The notes under the pieces were generated by a model. That model was not told where the DNA came from. It made no database searches and was given only the letters and a program-made list of their open reading frames with translations. Positions 41,112 to 54,684 of a DNA stretch of 64,000 nt are shown in pieces. Source of the stretch: Elysia chlorotica (taxonomy: Eukaryota; Mollusca; Gastropoda; Plakobranchidae); contig RQTK01000321.1 in assembly GCA_003991915.1 (NCBI GenBank), forward strand, positions 27,011 to 91,010, given 5' to 3'. The stretch's first letter is position 1, and every line of letters starts with the position of its first letter. Both the position numbers and the translations under genes were made by a program.

Positions 41112-44100
41112 GTAAACTAGAATCATAGCTAGTCCGCATTGTACAGAGTCATCAGTTTTAGGGACTCTTACAGTTTGGTGGTAGCCTACATGTTTCTTTA
41201 ATTAATGTCGAATTTGAGCAGTAAAACTGAAGAAATCTAGAAGAAGATCTGAATACATTGTTGTGAATTGTAAATCTATCGTAGAAGCCTTTAGCCTAAT
41301 TCTCTATGATTAATTTGTTGAGGAAATGTCATAGCCTCATTAATGATTTTAGAATTAAAAAATCACTTATCTAACCTTTATAAATGTAATCTATTGATAT
41401 TTTCAAATGCATGGTTGATAAATGTATATATACCTTGTTTGTACCAATAAACTGTAAGAGATCCTTCTTTCATTTATATTTATAAGCATTATAAAATGTA
41501 GGCCTACACAAAATGTGTAGATCTAGGTACTAAAATATCCACCATTTAAGCAATTCTAACAAACTAACATTATTAAGTACTTATAAATCACTTCTTAAAT
41601 CACCTGTGATTTTGTTGATTGGAAACACAAAAGCAAAAACAAAACCATGACCCCTGCAATTTATATATTTATATTATTCCCATATGAGGAATTTTGGATG
41701 TTTTATCTTTATAAGTTCATTATCACTCAATTTTGAATTTATTGTAATTTTTTTTATGGATTGTTTCCAGATAACAGAATGTGTATCAGTGACTGGAGTG
41801 GTGGAAATCACTGGTATTGAAGGGTAAGCCATTTAGAGCTAGTGGTAAATTAATAGTTCTATGGGATAATATCGTTTTTTGTTGTTTGTTTTCTTGTGTG
41901 CTAATTGATAACAAGTTGAACTGGGTATAATTTTACAATTTTGTATTAGAAATGGTAACTATTGGGTTGAAACTCTGCATGTCATAATTTTAGGCTGACC
42001 CTTTGATTTTCTAATATATAGTTATGAAGAATATCTCAAGATTTTGCTCTCTGTTTCTAGAAAGCATTTTCTGAAATACAAGAATGCTTAAACTGGCAGA
42101 TAGGGGATAATGTTATTTTCAATTTACAGCCATTTATTTTTTTTATGACAAAAATTCCCAACATCATCAACAGCAGCCTACAAAACAAGAAGTAACAATA
42201 ATTACTTGTAAATTTATCAAATATACATGTATTGAACTATTTTTATATATACATTAAAAAAACATATATTTTTTTCAAACAAAAATCAGTAATCATTGAT
42301 AAATCTTTTACTTCTGTACAAAGGAATCACAAGAAAAAAAATATTATCAGCAAGTACCAAGGATTCACCCTATAAAGACAACAGTGTGTGTTCAACCCTA
42401 TGTGGTCAATTTGGATATATAACTTAAAAACGTTGAATTCAACCTATAACTGTAATTTTGCAGAACTGAGTTTGTCCTGGACGAGAATGGTGACGTGAAT
42501 TGGGAAGTTCAGGATGAGGCTGAGCCACTGCCGCTTTTCAGTTGTGAGACATATGAGGTGAGTCCTGTAGTTTATAATGTGCTGTGTGTCAATATTAAAT
42601 CAAATCAGTTGGCAAAGCACAAACCACTGTTATTGTCAATGGTAGAGAGTGTCACTGTCCCAACTCAAACTGCATCGTTCACTACTGGTTGTATTACTTA
42701 CTTAGTCAACCGCAGCAGAACATTTACTATGACTGATTTTCATCTTTCTGTGTCCTTCATCTCTCTGGCAAGGTTTTTCCCATTATATGCCTGTGCCATT
42801 TTTTTCAAACACTTGAAATTATTTTTTTTTTATACCAGAAAAGCTCTTGATATAAACCAAAAATCTTTTTATTCCATTTATTAAGAAATGGTAGAAACTT
42901 TATAGCGAAGGTTATAGCTTGCACACTTTTAGAGCCCTTCACCCTCTCACATTTTTAGGTTTCACTATAGAGGATTCTCACTACACACTTATATATATGC
43001 TTCTACAACAGTCAATTTATTTTATTTGCAACTTTTTCTAGGTACTGTCTGCTGCAGGGAAACTTCCCATGGCTCTAAAATTTATCGGCACATATGGAGG
43101 ACAGGGGGTAGAGTTTGCGGTAAGGATTTCTCTTTTTTTCTTTTTTCTTTGGTTTTCATTTATTCTACACCCCAATCTGCTTCAAATTCTTTGCACCTTT
43201 TCTTTTAAATGCTCATAATTTTGGATCATATAGTTTTATTTAAACATCAAATTGTTCCCAAATGGTACAAGATTGAAGCATGAAATGGTCAACCAAATTT
43301 TTTAGAAGAAAATCTTTTGTGCTTGTAATAAATTTCTTTGTAAGTGCTTTTTTTAATCATGTGAAATTATTTAAAGGATGTAGTGGGATATTTTCTTATC
43401 GTAAAACTTCCTTAAAGACTTTTCACAGAATACACTCATTCTGGTTCTCTTTTCAGGTTGATTTTTCAGCTAATCACATGCTTCTTTCATATGACAACTG
43501 CTGCATGCTACAATGCAAAAAGGTTTGTAATTTAATCAATCAGTGGTCAAATATTTTTAGAACAATAGAATTTCATATTAGTTGAAAATATAAAGCCAGA
43601 TACATGGGATGATATTTGAGCTTTCAATATATTTGTGCTATGCTCATTGTTAAAAAAATCTTGGGATACATTCTGTAATGAACATAAATAATACATGTTA
43701 CTATGTTTTGCATATTCATTCATGTACATATGCGATTAGATAGATATGTACACCAATACGACTTTCTCTTTTGTCATTAAAATCCTTCAGAATGATGAGG
43801 CGGGTCAGAAGTTTGAAACCTACTGGACCACTTTTGTATTTTTCACAAACATATTTCCTACTTTTATTTTAATTATGTCTCCCATTGGTCTTAAAATTAG
43901 GTACCTAAAACTGACGCAAAATCACTTTATCAGCAGGATGTTTCTGTATATGACCAACTTCTCACAAAAGAAGTTATACGGTCGGCGCAATCATATCCCA
44001 GCACACTAATTTCTGAATGTGCGTTATATCAATAGCCCATAACTTGATCTTTCACACAGTGTAACTTTCAACCCAATTAAGTAGTTACAGGTATAAAAAA

Positions 44101-47100
44101 ATGGAAATGTTTTCTCTTAGAGAAATTGAAGGAATTTCTAAACAAAAGTTACATATTTAGAATCCTTGCTCATTTTTCTTTTAAAATCAATGCAGTTAGA
44201 TAGAACTACTTTTTGTGGATAAATGCGCAAGACACTTGAACAAGACAATGTGCAACTAGAATTGCTTTCGCCTGCCGTCAGGCCCACGATGGCTGCCCTT
44301 TACTCATCTACGATAGACCATGAAAATTTCTAAGATTTGAATATGAAAATGTAAAAAGAAAAGGCTTTTCTCACATATTAATGCCGTTACATGTTATAAA
44401 TGTCAACAATGTTTTTTTGCCGGTTCTGTATGCAAACAAGGGGCGGCCTTTGCAAAGAGCTAGATCTAGGTGGATAGTTTCCGTAAACCTCGTTTTTTCT
44501 GACTTCTCAGCTTGGATCTACATGCATTGGATTAAAAAAATGCAAACCTAAAGCTTGTTCTAAGAAACAGATACATACACTTGCCATTCTTGTAGTTAAC
44601 TCATTTTTGTTGCCTCCCTTGACATTTTGATCAAAATTGTCTTCAGGCCGTTTTTACTCTATTAAAAAAGTATTTTAAATGCTTCCACGCCCTTGAAAAA
44701 AAATTGATCCTGTTCTATGTAGGTATCTGTTTGTGCTCAACAATTTTTATGGCTGCGGTATGCTTCATTTTTGTTTTATCTGGGCTCAAAATGTCCTCTC
44801 TATTAAGTTATAAAAAAATTGCGTAATCATTAAGATTGTAAAATGGATTGAAGTATAGACTTCAAATTTGCCCTCCTTTGCTCAGAAACAAAAACTCTAT
44901 GCCCTGCTTTAAATATCGAAATAATTCAATGAATTTGAAAAGTCAGTTTAAGATACCTATGAAAATGCAATAATTGGTCTACCCTTGGAACCCAATTTAA
45001 AAGTAAAATTATTCCAAATTTTTTTTCATATTGAATCTTCAGATTTTGCCCGGCTCTAGAAGGGAAGATGCCCCATACCAGTTTCTAGGAGCACTTGAGC
45101 AAAGTTACTTCTCAGATATAGTGTTGAGGACAGACACACGGAAAGAGGTGATGAGCATGTCAGAAAAAATAGTGAAGGAACAGTTAAGCATATTCTTTAA
45201 TACTGTCTCTTTTATGTTTGATGGGAAAAAATTTTGGAGAAATAAAGAAAAAATGTTTGTATTTTCTCAAAACTTTTCTGTCTCTGAACACATGATCAAT
45301 ATTTAGATAACCTTTCATCTTGTATGCTTGAATGGATGATCTCTCCATTTCTTGAAAACTTGACACACAGCTTCAGCTTCTTAAAAGAAAAAAAGAAATA
45401 AATTCAAAACAGCTATTATTATTACTACTGTTACTATAGTTATACATATTTTTACTACGATTACTATAGTTATACACCAGTTTTGGAAATAAGAATATTA
45501 GCAGTGTTCTTTTAAGTACCTTGTGCTTAGTTTTATTGCTATGTGAATGAGATTGTTAAAAAATTCATTGTTCAAAAAATCATCTCTCATGCCTATATAA
45601 ATATAAAAAATTAAGTTATGAAATTTGCTTTTGAATAATATCAGCATGTTTTTTTTTTTTTTTTTCAAATTCTCGGGTAAAAAATAGAAATTATTATTCC
45701 AATCTTTTGGATCCTCATATGATTTTAGGCTTATTTAGATTATTTTTGGGAATTTTGAAAAATTTGAAAAGGAAAAAGCTTTGATATTTATTATTTTGAA
45801 ATGGAAGGTGTGCAGCTCAATGAAAAGGTGCTAGCACAAGAGCGTATCAACCCGCACAACATGTGGGTGATGGGAAAAGGTTAAAGAGGTCAAACACTCT
45901 GTTTTCTTTGTTTCAGTTCAAAGCCCACTCCATCATCTTAGGGTTAAGTGCGCCTGACCTAGACTGGACCGCATCTGTTCCACCACTCACAGGCCTGCCT
46001 GAGGATGTCATACAAACAACTTTGCACTACCTATATGCGGAGTGCCTGCCTCAAGGGCTCACGGAAGCTACTGCTAAACGCTGCGTCAAAATGGTTGGCA
46101 AGTTACGAAGCTTGACTAAGTTTGGCCAGCTCTGCGAGACTTTCCTAAAAAATACAGCGCTCACACAACGTAAGTGAAATGATCTAGTACTCTTTACCAA
46201 ATAGTTAGTTCTAAATAGGAATATTTTTTTTTATGTGATTTTGAAGAAAATTGACACAGGAGGACTTTAAATTAAAATGTGCTGCATGTTTTATTAATTT
46301 AGAAAAATAAAGTTTGATTTTGTAGCAGTTTGCCTAAATCAAAAAATGAAAAAAAAAAGAACTTCCATATTTTATAGCTTATTCAAGACCATTACTCCGA
46401 TAACGCCTTAGATTTACAATATTCTACATGAGTAAGATCTAGAATATAGACAGGATTGATGTGAGTATAGATCTGCATAATGATAGATAAGGAATAGGAC
46501 TGAGTGTTACAAAAATCTACCCAAATTTTAGTTGCCAATAATGATAGATCTAGAATTAGAATGTTCTAGAATCTACTAATCCTAAATGTAGATCAGACAA
46601 GCCAGCTACAAATGCCACCAATAAAAAAAAGGTAACCATTTATAATTAGAGCAATAAAGGTTTCTGTTTAGTTACTTTAACTGGTTAAAACAAACCTAGT
46701 TTATTATCAAGTTACCTGGAATAAACATGGTATGGTATGATCTTTTATTTTCTTAAAGAAATCAAGACACTGGTCTCGGACATGCACGCCTGCGCAGACC
46801 GAATTAATGATCTATTTGGTGGCCCCATGACAGAAGAAAGGAAAGAAGAGGTTGCTCTTGAGGGATCCATGTGGTCTAACCCTGCAAAGCTTTGCTACAC
46901 TGTGCGACAGGCTCTTAGGGAGGAAGCCATTGGTAAACTTTTTAAGGCACTTCGTTTGTAGTTATTTTTAGTTTTTTTCTCTCCGTATTATGACAATTTA
47001 AAAGGTGTTTATTTATATAGTAGCAAACAAATGTATTTTCTCTTGTAATGGTCTATAGTTCTGCTTTGCAAAATTTAACCTTGGTTTGAAAGCATAAATA

Positions 47101-50100
47101 TAGTATTTGTTTTTCTTCACTGATAACTTTCCTCAAAAAATGCTTGTATTCCTAAATGTAAGTCTTTTTTTCAAATTGTTATTTCCAATATACCTGACAA
47201 AGAAAGTATAATACATGTTCGCTCTGGAAAAATAATCTTAGCTGCTTTCTTCTCTATTTATCCAGCATGTGCCAAGTTTATCATCATGTGTGACTTGTTC
47301 TCAAAAAGGAAATATGAACTTTCAAAACAGGAACGCCATGACATTATGAAATACGTAAAATCAAGGTCAGTATCTTGATATTGTTTGCTTTTGTATTTTT
47401 ACCAAGGCTAATCAATTCATGTGTGGAAAAAAATGAAATTAAAGTGTTACAATAATAACACAGAGCATGACATTTTATACAATTGTCCACTGCAAAATTT
47501 TTTTACTGTGGTTCTCATGGATCTATCACTATTGTTGAAACCCCTTTCCAAAGGATTCCCGTGTTCCTAAACCAAATGATGACATTGATGACAACTGTGA
47601 TGACCCACCTGCAGTCGCTTACCCTGTCTCAGCGAGCAGACATTGCTGCTTACCTTGTGCCAGAGGTAAGACCCATTCCCCTGGGACAAAGTTTACTACA
47701 ATTGTTATCCATATGTAAATGTTGTTCAAATGGAAATGAAGTGTGCTTCACATATACTCATCTCTTGAAAGTGATATGAGTAGCAGTTTTTGAAATAGCT
47801 CAAGTATTTAGTATTCCGATAGTGATAAACATTTCTTTTGTTATTTGTACACACTGGTACATTTACATTATTATTTTAGATATTGTGCGCTATAAACTTT
47901 GATCAAGCACAACATGTGATACCTGGTTTAAGAAGAGCATAAATTCGGAAGACCAAAAGACAAAGAGAATAATTACTCTTCTTATACTCATTGTGTTGTG
48001 TCCTTGACATTATATGAAATAATAAATCTATGTTCTTAATATTTAGATGAAACAAAATGATCCATATTTCAAGTTGGTTGTGAAATGTTTGTTTATTGTC
48101 AAAACTCTTTTCAAAGATGCTCAGAATTTCAGAATAATAGACATTGTATTCAGTAATAAGGAATTTGTTACAACTTCAATCTACAGAATTATAAGCAATC
48201 ATGCACTTTGTGTTAAATAGTCAGTCATTACAACCAGTTTTAGTATTTTGTAAACAATTTTTCTTGGTATGTTTACCTATTCACTTCCTTGAAACAGCAT
48301 GTTCTCTTTTTGCTTAAATTAGGGGGACTTTAGTTGTGATTAAAAAAAAGAAAAAGATCTTAGACTTAATGATCTGTTTGCATAATCTTAGATGGAGACC
48401 ATTTTGGATACCATGTCACGGTTTGCAGTGGAGACAAAATCAGCACTCGAGCAAGCCATCATCAGCAGCAACGAGAAAGTCAACTCAGAGAAGATGGATA
48501 AATCAGACCGGCACAAATGGGGAATAGGGGATTCTCTTGGACGCACACTTAAGCATGTTAGTATTTTAGCAGTCAATTCGTATTAAGGCTCATAGTCTCA
48601 TTTTGTGTAATATTTTGTACTGCAAAAAACAACAACCTCTCAATAGAAGTGTTCAATGTAAAAAAAAAAAGATATAGTAAGATGTCTAATTTAAATAAAT
48701 AAAAAAAAATAATACTTTTGATACATACAATTAAGTTTTTAAAATACCACAAAGCTACCACAAAGCTTTTGACTCACCAAATTTCACAATTTATGTAATG
48801 GTGTTTTATATCTAAGCATATTTGATGATAATCCTCATGTAATTAAATTTCTTCGTTTCTTACCACAGGCACTGCATTTAAAGGAACTAAAGAAACTGAA
48901 ACACTTTCACGAGAAAACCTCTGCATGTTTTGTACATTTAAAGAAAGAAAGGTAATCTAAACCATAGCTTTAAGTTATATTTTTTGTATTTCATTGATGC
49001 CAAAATGTCACGAAGGAATTGTTCTTAATTTGAATTTGTGAATTACAGTCAACCATGCAGCTTATCTCTGAATCTTTGTATTTGAAGGATATATAAACTC
49101 ATTTCATGTTTTCTAAAAAAATATGCAGGATTTACAAAGAACAATCTACCACTACTTGTTGGTTTTTGTATGAGTGCATTGCCTGTTTTCTTTTTTCTTT
49201 TGACATTTATAGGCATGAAGAGCTGTTCTTAATTTTGTTTAAAACATGTTATTTTTGTCAGTTGCTCCTAATGGCTGATACAGTTTATTTAAAAAGAAAT
49301 TCTTGAACCTTTTGTTTCTTCCTTTTATACCGACAGAAGCCACTTTACTATGAAGAGCCAAGCAGACAAAGTACGATGTGTCTCCCGTTCTTTGAAACAT
49401 CTGGTTGATGAGGTATTTCGCTGACGTCAATGCCTGTTTTTTTTTAAGTGGAAATTTGTGTTCTCCTTTTTTCTGTTTTTTACTCCTAGTAATATTATAA
49501 CGGTGAATAGGAAAGAGATCACTGCTCTAATATATTGATATTTTTTGGTGATAAATAAGCAAACAAGGGTTTCACTTCAAAGCAGAGTATAAGTAACTTT
49601 TTTCTCTCAAGGCAGAGGATGTCGTAATATAACCTTTTTTTTCTTACATACATTACTGGTGGGCTCGTAAGTGTAGGAATTATTTTACAGAACTGCTATA
49701 TACATTTTAATAATAAAACAAATTAATACTTAACTTTCATCATGGTTTTGTTTTTCTCTTTCTTTTCTGAATTCGATTTCCAGTTACCATCCCTGCTGAT
49801 TCGCTTAAGAGAGCTGACATCGGCTCTGGATCAGAAGGTCACTTGGAAAGAATGGAAATACATCTTTAAAATGGCAACATCCAAAGTTGTAAGTGTCGCT
49901 TTGTAAATCTGACGAATCATTTTGAAAGAATTATTTTCCAATGTTTACAAAATAAAAAATAAAAAAAAGCCTACTTAAAAATATATAAAAAAAAATATCT
50001 GTACTTCTAACATTTTGGCAAAATGTTGACCCAAGGATCATATCATGGTCGAAGACAACTTTTTATTTAGAAAAAAAAAATTATCTAAAAATTCTGTCAA

Positions 50101-50837
50101 TAATGAATTATCATCATCCTCATAATCAGGTTGGCTTGTCTCCATTGTGTCAGTCAGACGTAACGACCTGCACTATTAGTCTTATGAGTTTTGTCAGTTA
50201 TCAATACTTTCACTATTTTGTATCTCGTCTTAGTCGTGGGGTCTGAGCAAAGTCCAGTCCAATAAACCGTCCCTGCAGCCCATGATCAAAGAAATGTGCG
50301 ACATAGTGCGGAGCGATCAGTTCAACGCGTCGCTTGTCACTCTCGGGCTGGTCGAACCTGGGGAGAACCCGGGCTCACCCACGTCGTCATCTTTGTCCTC
50401 CATGGCCACCTCGATCAACAACACCCCATCTTGTGCAGCTGCACCTCTGCCAAGCTCTGTCCCTCCTGGCAAGGAGTCCACGTCATCGACAGTAGCCAAC
50501 AGTAAAGCAACCAGATATGCACAGGTGAAGCTGGTCTTTTTAAACAATCAAACAAACAAACAAAATATTGTTTTTGGAAACTAGTTACTGTATTTATATT
50601 ATTCACGAGAGATTAGTGTAAGACTTTTTTGTTGAGACCCTTTGATGAGACTATAGAATTTTTACATATAAATTGAATCAAGACATGAAGGTTGTTATAT
50701 CATTTGTTGGATCTAGAAAAGTTAACCCTAGACAAAAAGAAGAAACTTCAATCTGTTTGTTGCTTGCAGGGTGTTTTTTTGAGTCAGGGTTAGCTGTATC
50801 TGAGTTGCAGTGTGATAATAATAATAATAATAATAAT

Positions 50838-50893
<56 letters not shown>

Positions 50894-53800
50894 TAATGAT
50901 AATAAAAACAGTAATGAAAATGAACATAATTTTAATATAACTAGAGAAAACAATACACATTCTTTTTTATTTTCGAAGTGATGGGGACAAAGAAAATTAA
51001 TGTTTTTCAAACATGCCTTTAATGTTTATCTGGTTTTGAACTGATCTGCCTTTTAAGGCTTATTCTTATTGCAAATTAAGGAAAGTTGTAGGACTAGCCG
51101 TTAAGCGGAAAGAATTGTCTGCAACCTTCCCGTCCCCCACCAAAATCTCAATTCATGTTTTATTGACTAGAAAGGGTATATTGTTAAATAATTACATCAC
51201 CATTTTTATCACCATCATCATCATCACCATGATCATCATCGTCATCATCAACATTATTTTTTGAACTTTGGGCTCAGTCCAAAGTCTAACGTTCCCTTTA
51301 TTACCACAGTTGAGTTGTGTGGAATCCCTGTGTGTGTCGCCCTGTGCCAGCAACAGTTGTTCTGCCAAGCGATGCCTCGATCTCTTCCGTTCTGCCACAA
51401 ACACAGACATGGTTTTTGAAGTTATCTGTCCACCAGGTACGTTTTTATATTATGAAAATTAAAGCATTAAAGATCATTATGCAAATTTGTAAAATTACAT
51501 TAAACAGAAATCATCATGTATCAATGGTCTTTTACTTAAAACAGTCGATTTAGTGAATAAAGAAACTGACATTTTATTTTCAATGGACAATATTAAACCT
51601 GTGAGGAGATCAAAATTAAATTTGTGTAAAAGATGAATTGAAAAACTGTTAAAGTAAACTGCTCTGTGTTCCTTTAGAATGTTTAATGATGAAAACAATT
51701 CTATGCATCTACTATATACAGTTTCATTTGGAACAAATAATGAATGAAATGACCACCAAAAAGTCGATAGAACTAATGCAGAAAACTAGATCATACCACA
51801 AAAAGTATCAATAGTAACACTAGGTTATTATTTAGAAAAATTCATTTGCATTCATTTGCATACACAGAAACTTTTTCAAATAGGCAAAAAATATGGGTTT
51901 TGGGAGAAAAAAAGAATTCTGTTTTTTAACAAATAGAATAAAAAACCCCATGCCTTCTCTTCCCAAAGCTAAACACTCAGCAGTATTTACTAACTAAAGC
52001 AAGTTATTCTGCAACAGATGGTATAGATCAATCCTAAAATCCTTCATTACCTTATTCCATAAAGTTACATGATTTTTTTCATGCGTTGCAGTGCATCAGT
52101 CTACTTTCACTGAGGATCAAGATATCCAAAGTTAAAAAAAATTTCTTTTCAAAGCCCTAACAAAACAACAACAACAACAACAAATACAATAATAGTAAAG
52201 ATGAAACACATCTATACTTTTGTATGACCAACAGATGTGGATGGTGGTGATATCATCATAGACCACATCACTGGTCAGGAAGCCGGTGAAACAGAAGGAG
52301 CTGTGGGCGGGACTAACAATTCTGCAAACTCAGCTTCTACAGCAGAAGGGGAAGAGGTGGAAGTAGAAGTCCATGAAATCAAGGCCCACAGAGTCATCGT
52401 TGCGGCTCGTTGTGATTGGTTCCGTCGAGCCCTGCTCAGCGGCATGAAGGAGGCGATTGACAGGTGCGTGATGAGATACACAGTAGACTGACACAATAAC
52501 TTATTTGTAGAGACACAAGCAGGGATGTCAGAGTTCAGGGAAATCAACAGTGGCGCAGAGCTGAGTGAAAATCCGTGCCAAAAAGTGCACATAGTCAAAG
52601 GAAGTATTGACAAAATAGTGAAGGTTGGAGATAGCATTGTGAAAATCAACTCGTCGGGAAAGGCAAGCTGTGAGTGGTGTCAGTTTATTACAGCATTGTC
52701 TCTAGGACAGTTTTCTTGTTTTACTCCTCAGCTCTTCAAGAAATGTTAATATGTTAATTTTTTTATCACAGTAATTCACAAATTTTGTCGGGATGGAGTT
52801 TGGGGGGAGGGGGTGCAGCCATAATCTTCTATTGTTCTGATAAAAGTTCAGGGCTGGAAATAATTTTCAACTGACATCCCTGCACAAGTGAAGAGCGTGT
52901 TTTTCAATACTTGTTTCAAGCGCATTTAATATTTTTATTTTAGATTTGTCAAGATTTTTCCTTGTTTTTAACAAAGATGGAAACAATTATGATCCGTTAA
53001 AAGTAATTAAATTTTGTTGCTATAATTTGATTCTCTATATTTTTATAAAAACATTTGAAAGAGTGGATGGAGATAAACAAAATATAGCTAATCACTATTT
53101 TTCCCCCCTAATTGGACTGAACCAAGGTAAAATAAATGCTCTTCAATTTCATTAAAAAAAAGGTTGTTTTTTAGAATCTAAAATGTAGAAAAGGTGAACA
53201 TAAAATTTACACTCACTAGATATAAACTTTTTCAGTTTTATGTACCTTACATCAGACTGAAGTTTGCAGCCTCGTATTTTAAATGGCTGTGCAAGAAGTA
53301 TCTTCAGATGAAATGTTCACCCAGAAACTTAATTTGGGAGACACAAATTGTAATGATAGTATGAGCATTAAATCAGACTGGTAACAACAACAACATTCTG
53401 AATCAAGTTATTCATACTCGAATCTTAAGCAGAATTGTAAGAGCATCAACACAGAACGATGACAATACAAAGTCTCTTGTTTTTATTTAGATGCAAAATT
53501 TCTGTTGCAGAGCAGATCTTTTTAGCAGAACTGTAACTAGATACATAAATGGGGTGTATATAGAAAGAATAATATTTAATCAACACATCATAATGTTTGT
53601 TGTAAAAAAAAAAAAAAAGCAAACTTGCCTGCATAGCTTCATACATGCTTTTTATTAAATAATCAAAATTTTTTGAGACTGGGAGGGCAGCAATGGTCTG
53701 AGCATCAGGGGGTGAATTGGCGCAAGTGATAGAGCATCTGTCTCTCAATTGGGAGATCTCTGGTTTGAAATCCACAATCAGTCAAAAATTTATTTGTCCA

Positions 53801-54601
53801 ATTTTGTCCCCAACTGGTTGGATCGGTGTTATTATAATGTGATCAGCTGAGACAAGAGTCTAGATCTCCCCGCTCTGTTTCTGTGTGGCAGCACGAACAA
53901 ATTTTCAGATATTAGTCTGGGGTTCTGTGGACTATACAGCTTATATAGTGCAGATGCTGGACGCCAAAAAAACAAACAACCAAACAAAGACTAAGAGCAT
54001 TAGCTTCAGTTTGATAAGTATTTGTTAAAATCACTTTTCTTTAACAGGAAAATTGTGGTACACGACACAAATCCTGATTTGTTCCGACGGTTCCTGGAGG
54101 CTCTCTATGCTGGCCACCTGGATACTCGAGGCCTGAACGACGAGATGCTGGCTGATATGATGACTTTGTGCGATAGATACGAGGTGAGGCAGTTTTTTTG
54201 GTTTATTGTCATATCTTTTGTATGTACATCAACTGTCTAGAGCATGTCATGTTAAAATATTGCCTCCACATTTTTTACTCTCTAAGTTCTAAGTTGGTTT
54301 AGAATTTATGTGCACATTTATCTTTCAGATAATTATAAACCAGTATTGTTTTTTTGAAGGTTTGGTATGTCTGTAGGTGGAAAGGAGAGTTGGAGCACTT
54401 AAAGGCCCTATAAGGGTTACTTTTATGCTAACAGTATGACTTTTTTTTTTAGATCTGTTGGTACCCAAGTGATGGTATGGTTATAAAAAATACATGTCTT
54501 GACCAATCTGATGGTTTAATCTTCTCCCTCCATATCTTATCTCTCTCTTCCCATCCCTCTCTCTCCCTTTCTCTCTTCCCCCTCTCTCTCCCCTTCTCTC
54601 T

Positions 54602-54684
<83 letters not shown>

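Noticed and set aside
43790-44009. Possible exon of the twin-BTB gene starting after ttcag at about 43791
   Set aside because: There is no good donor, and exons 5 and 6 already join in phase without it.
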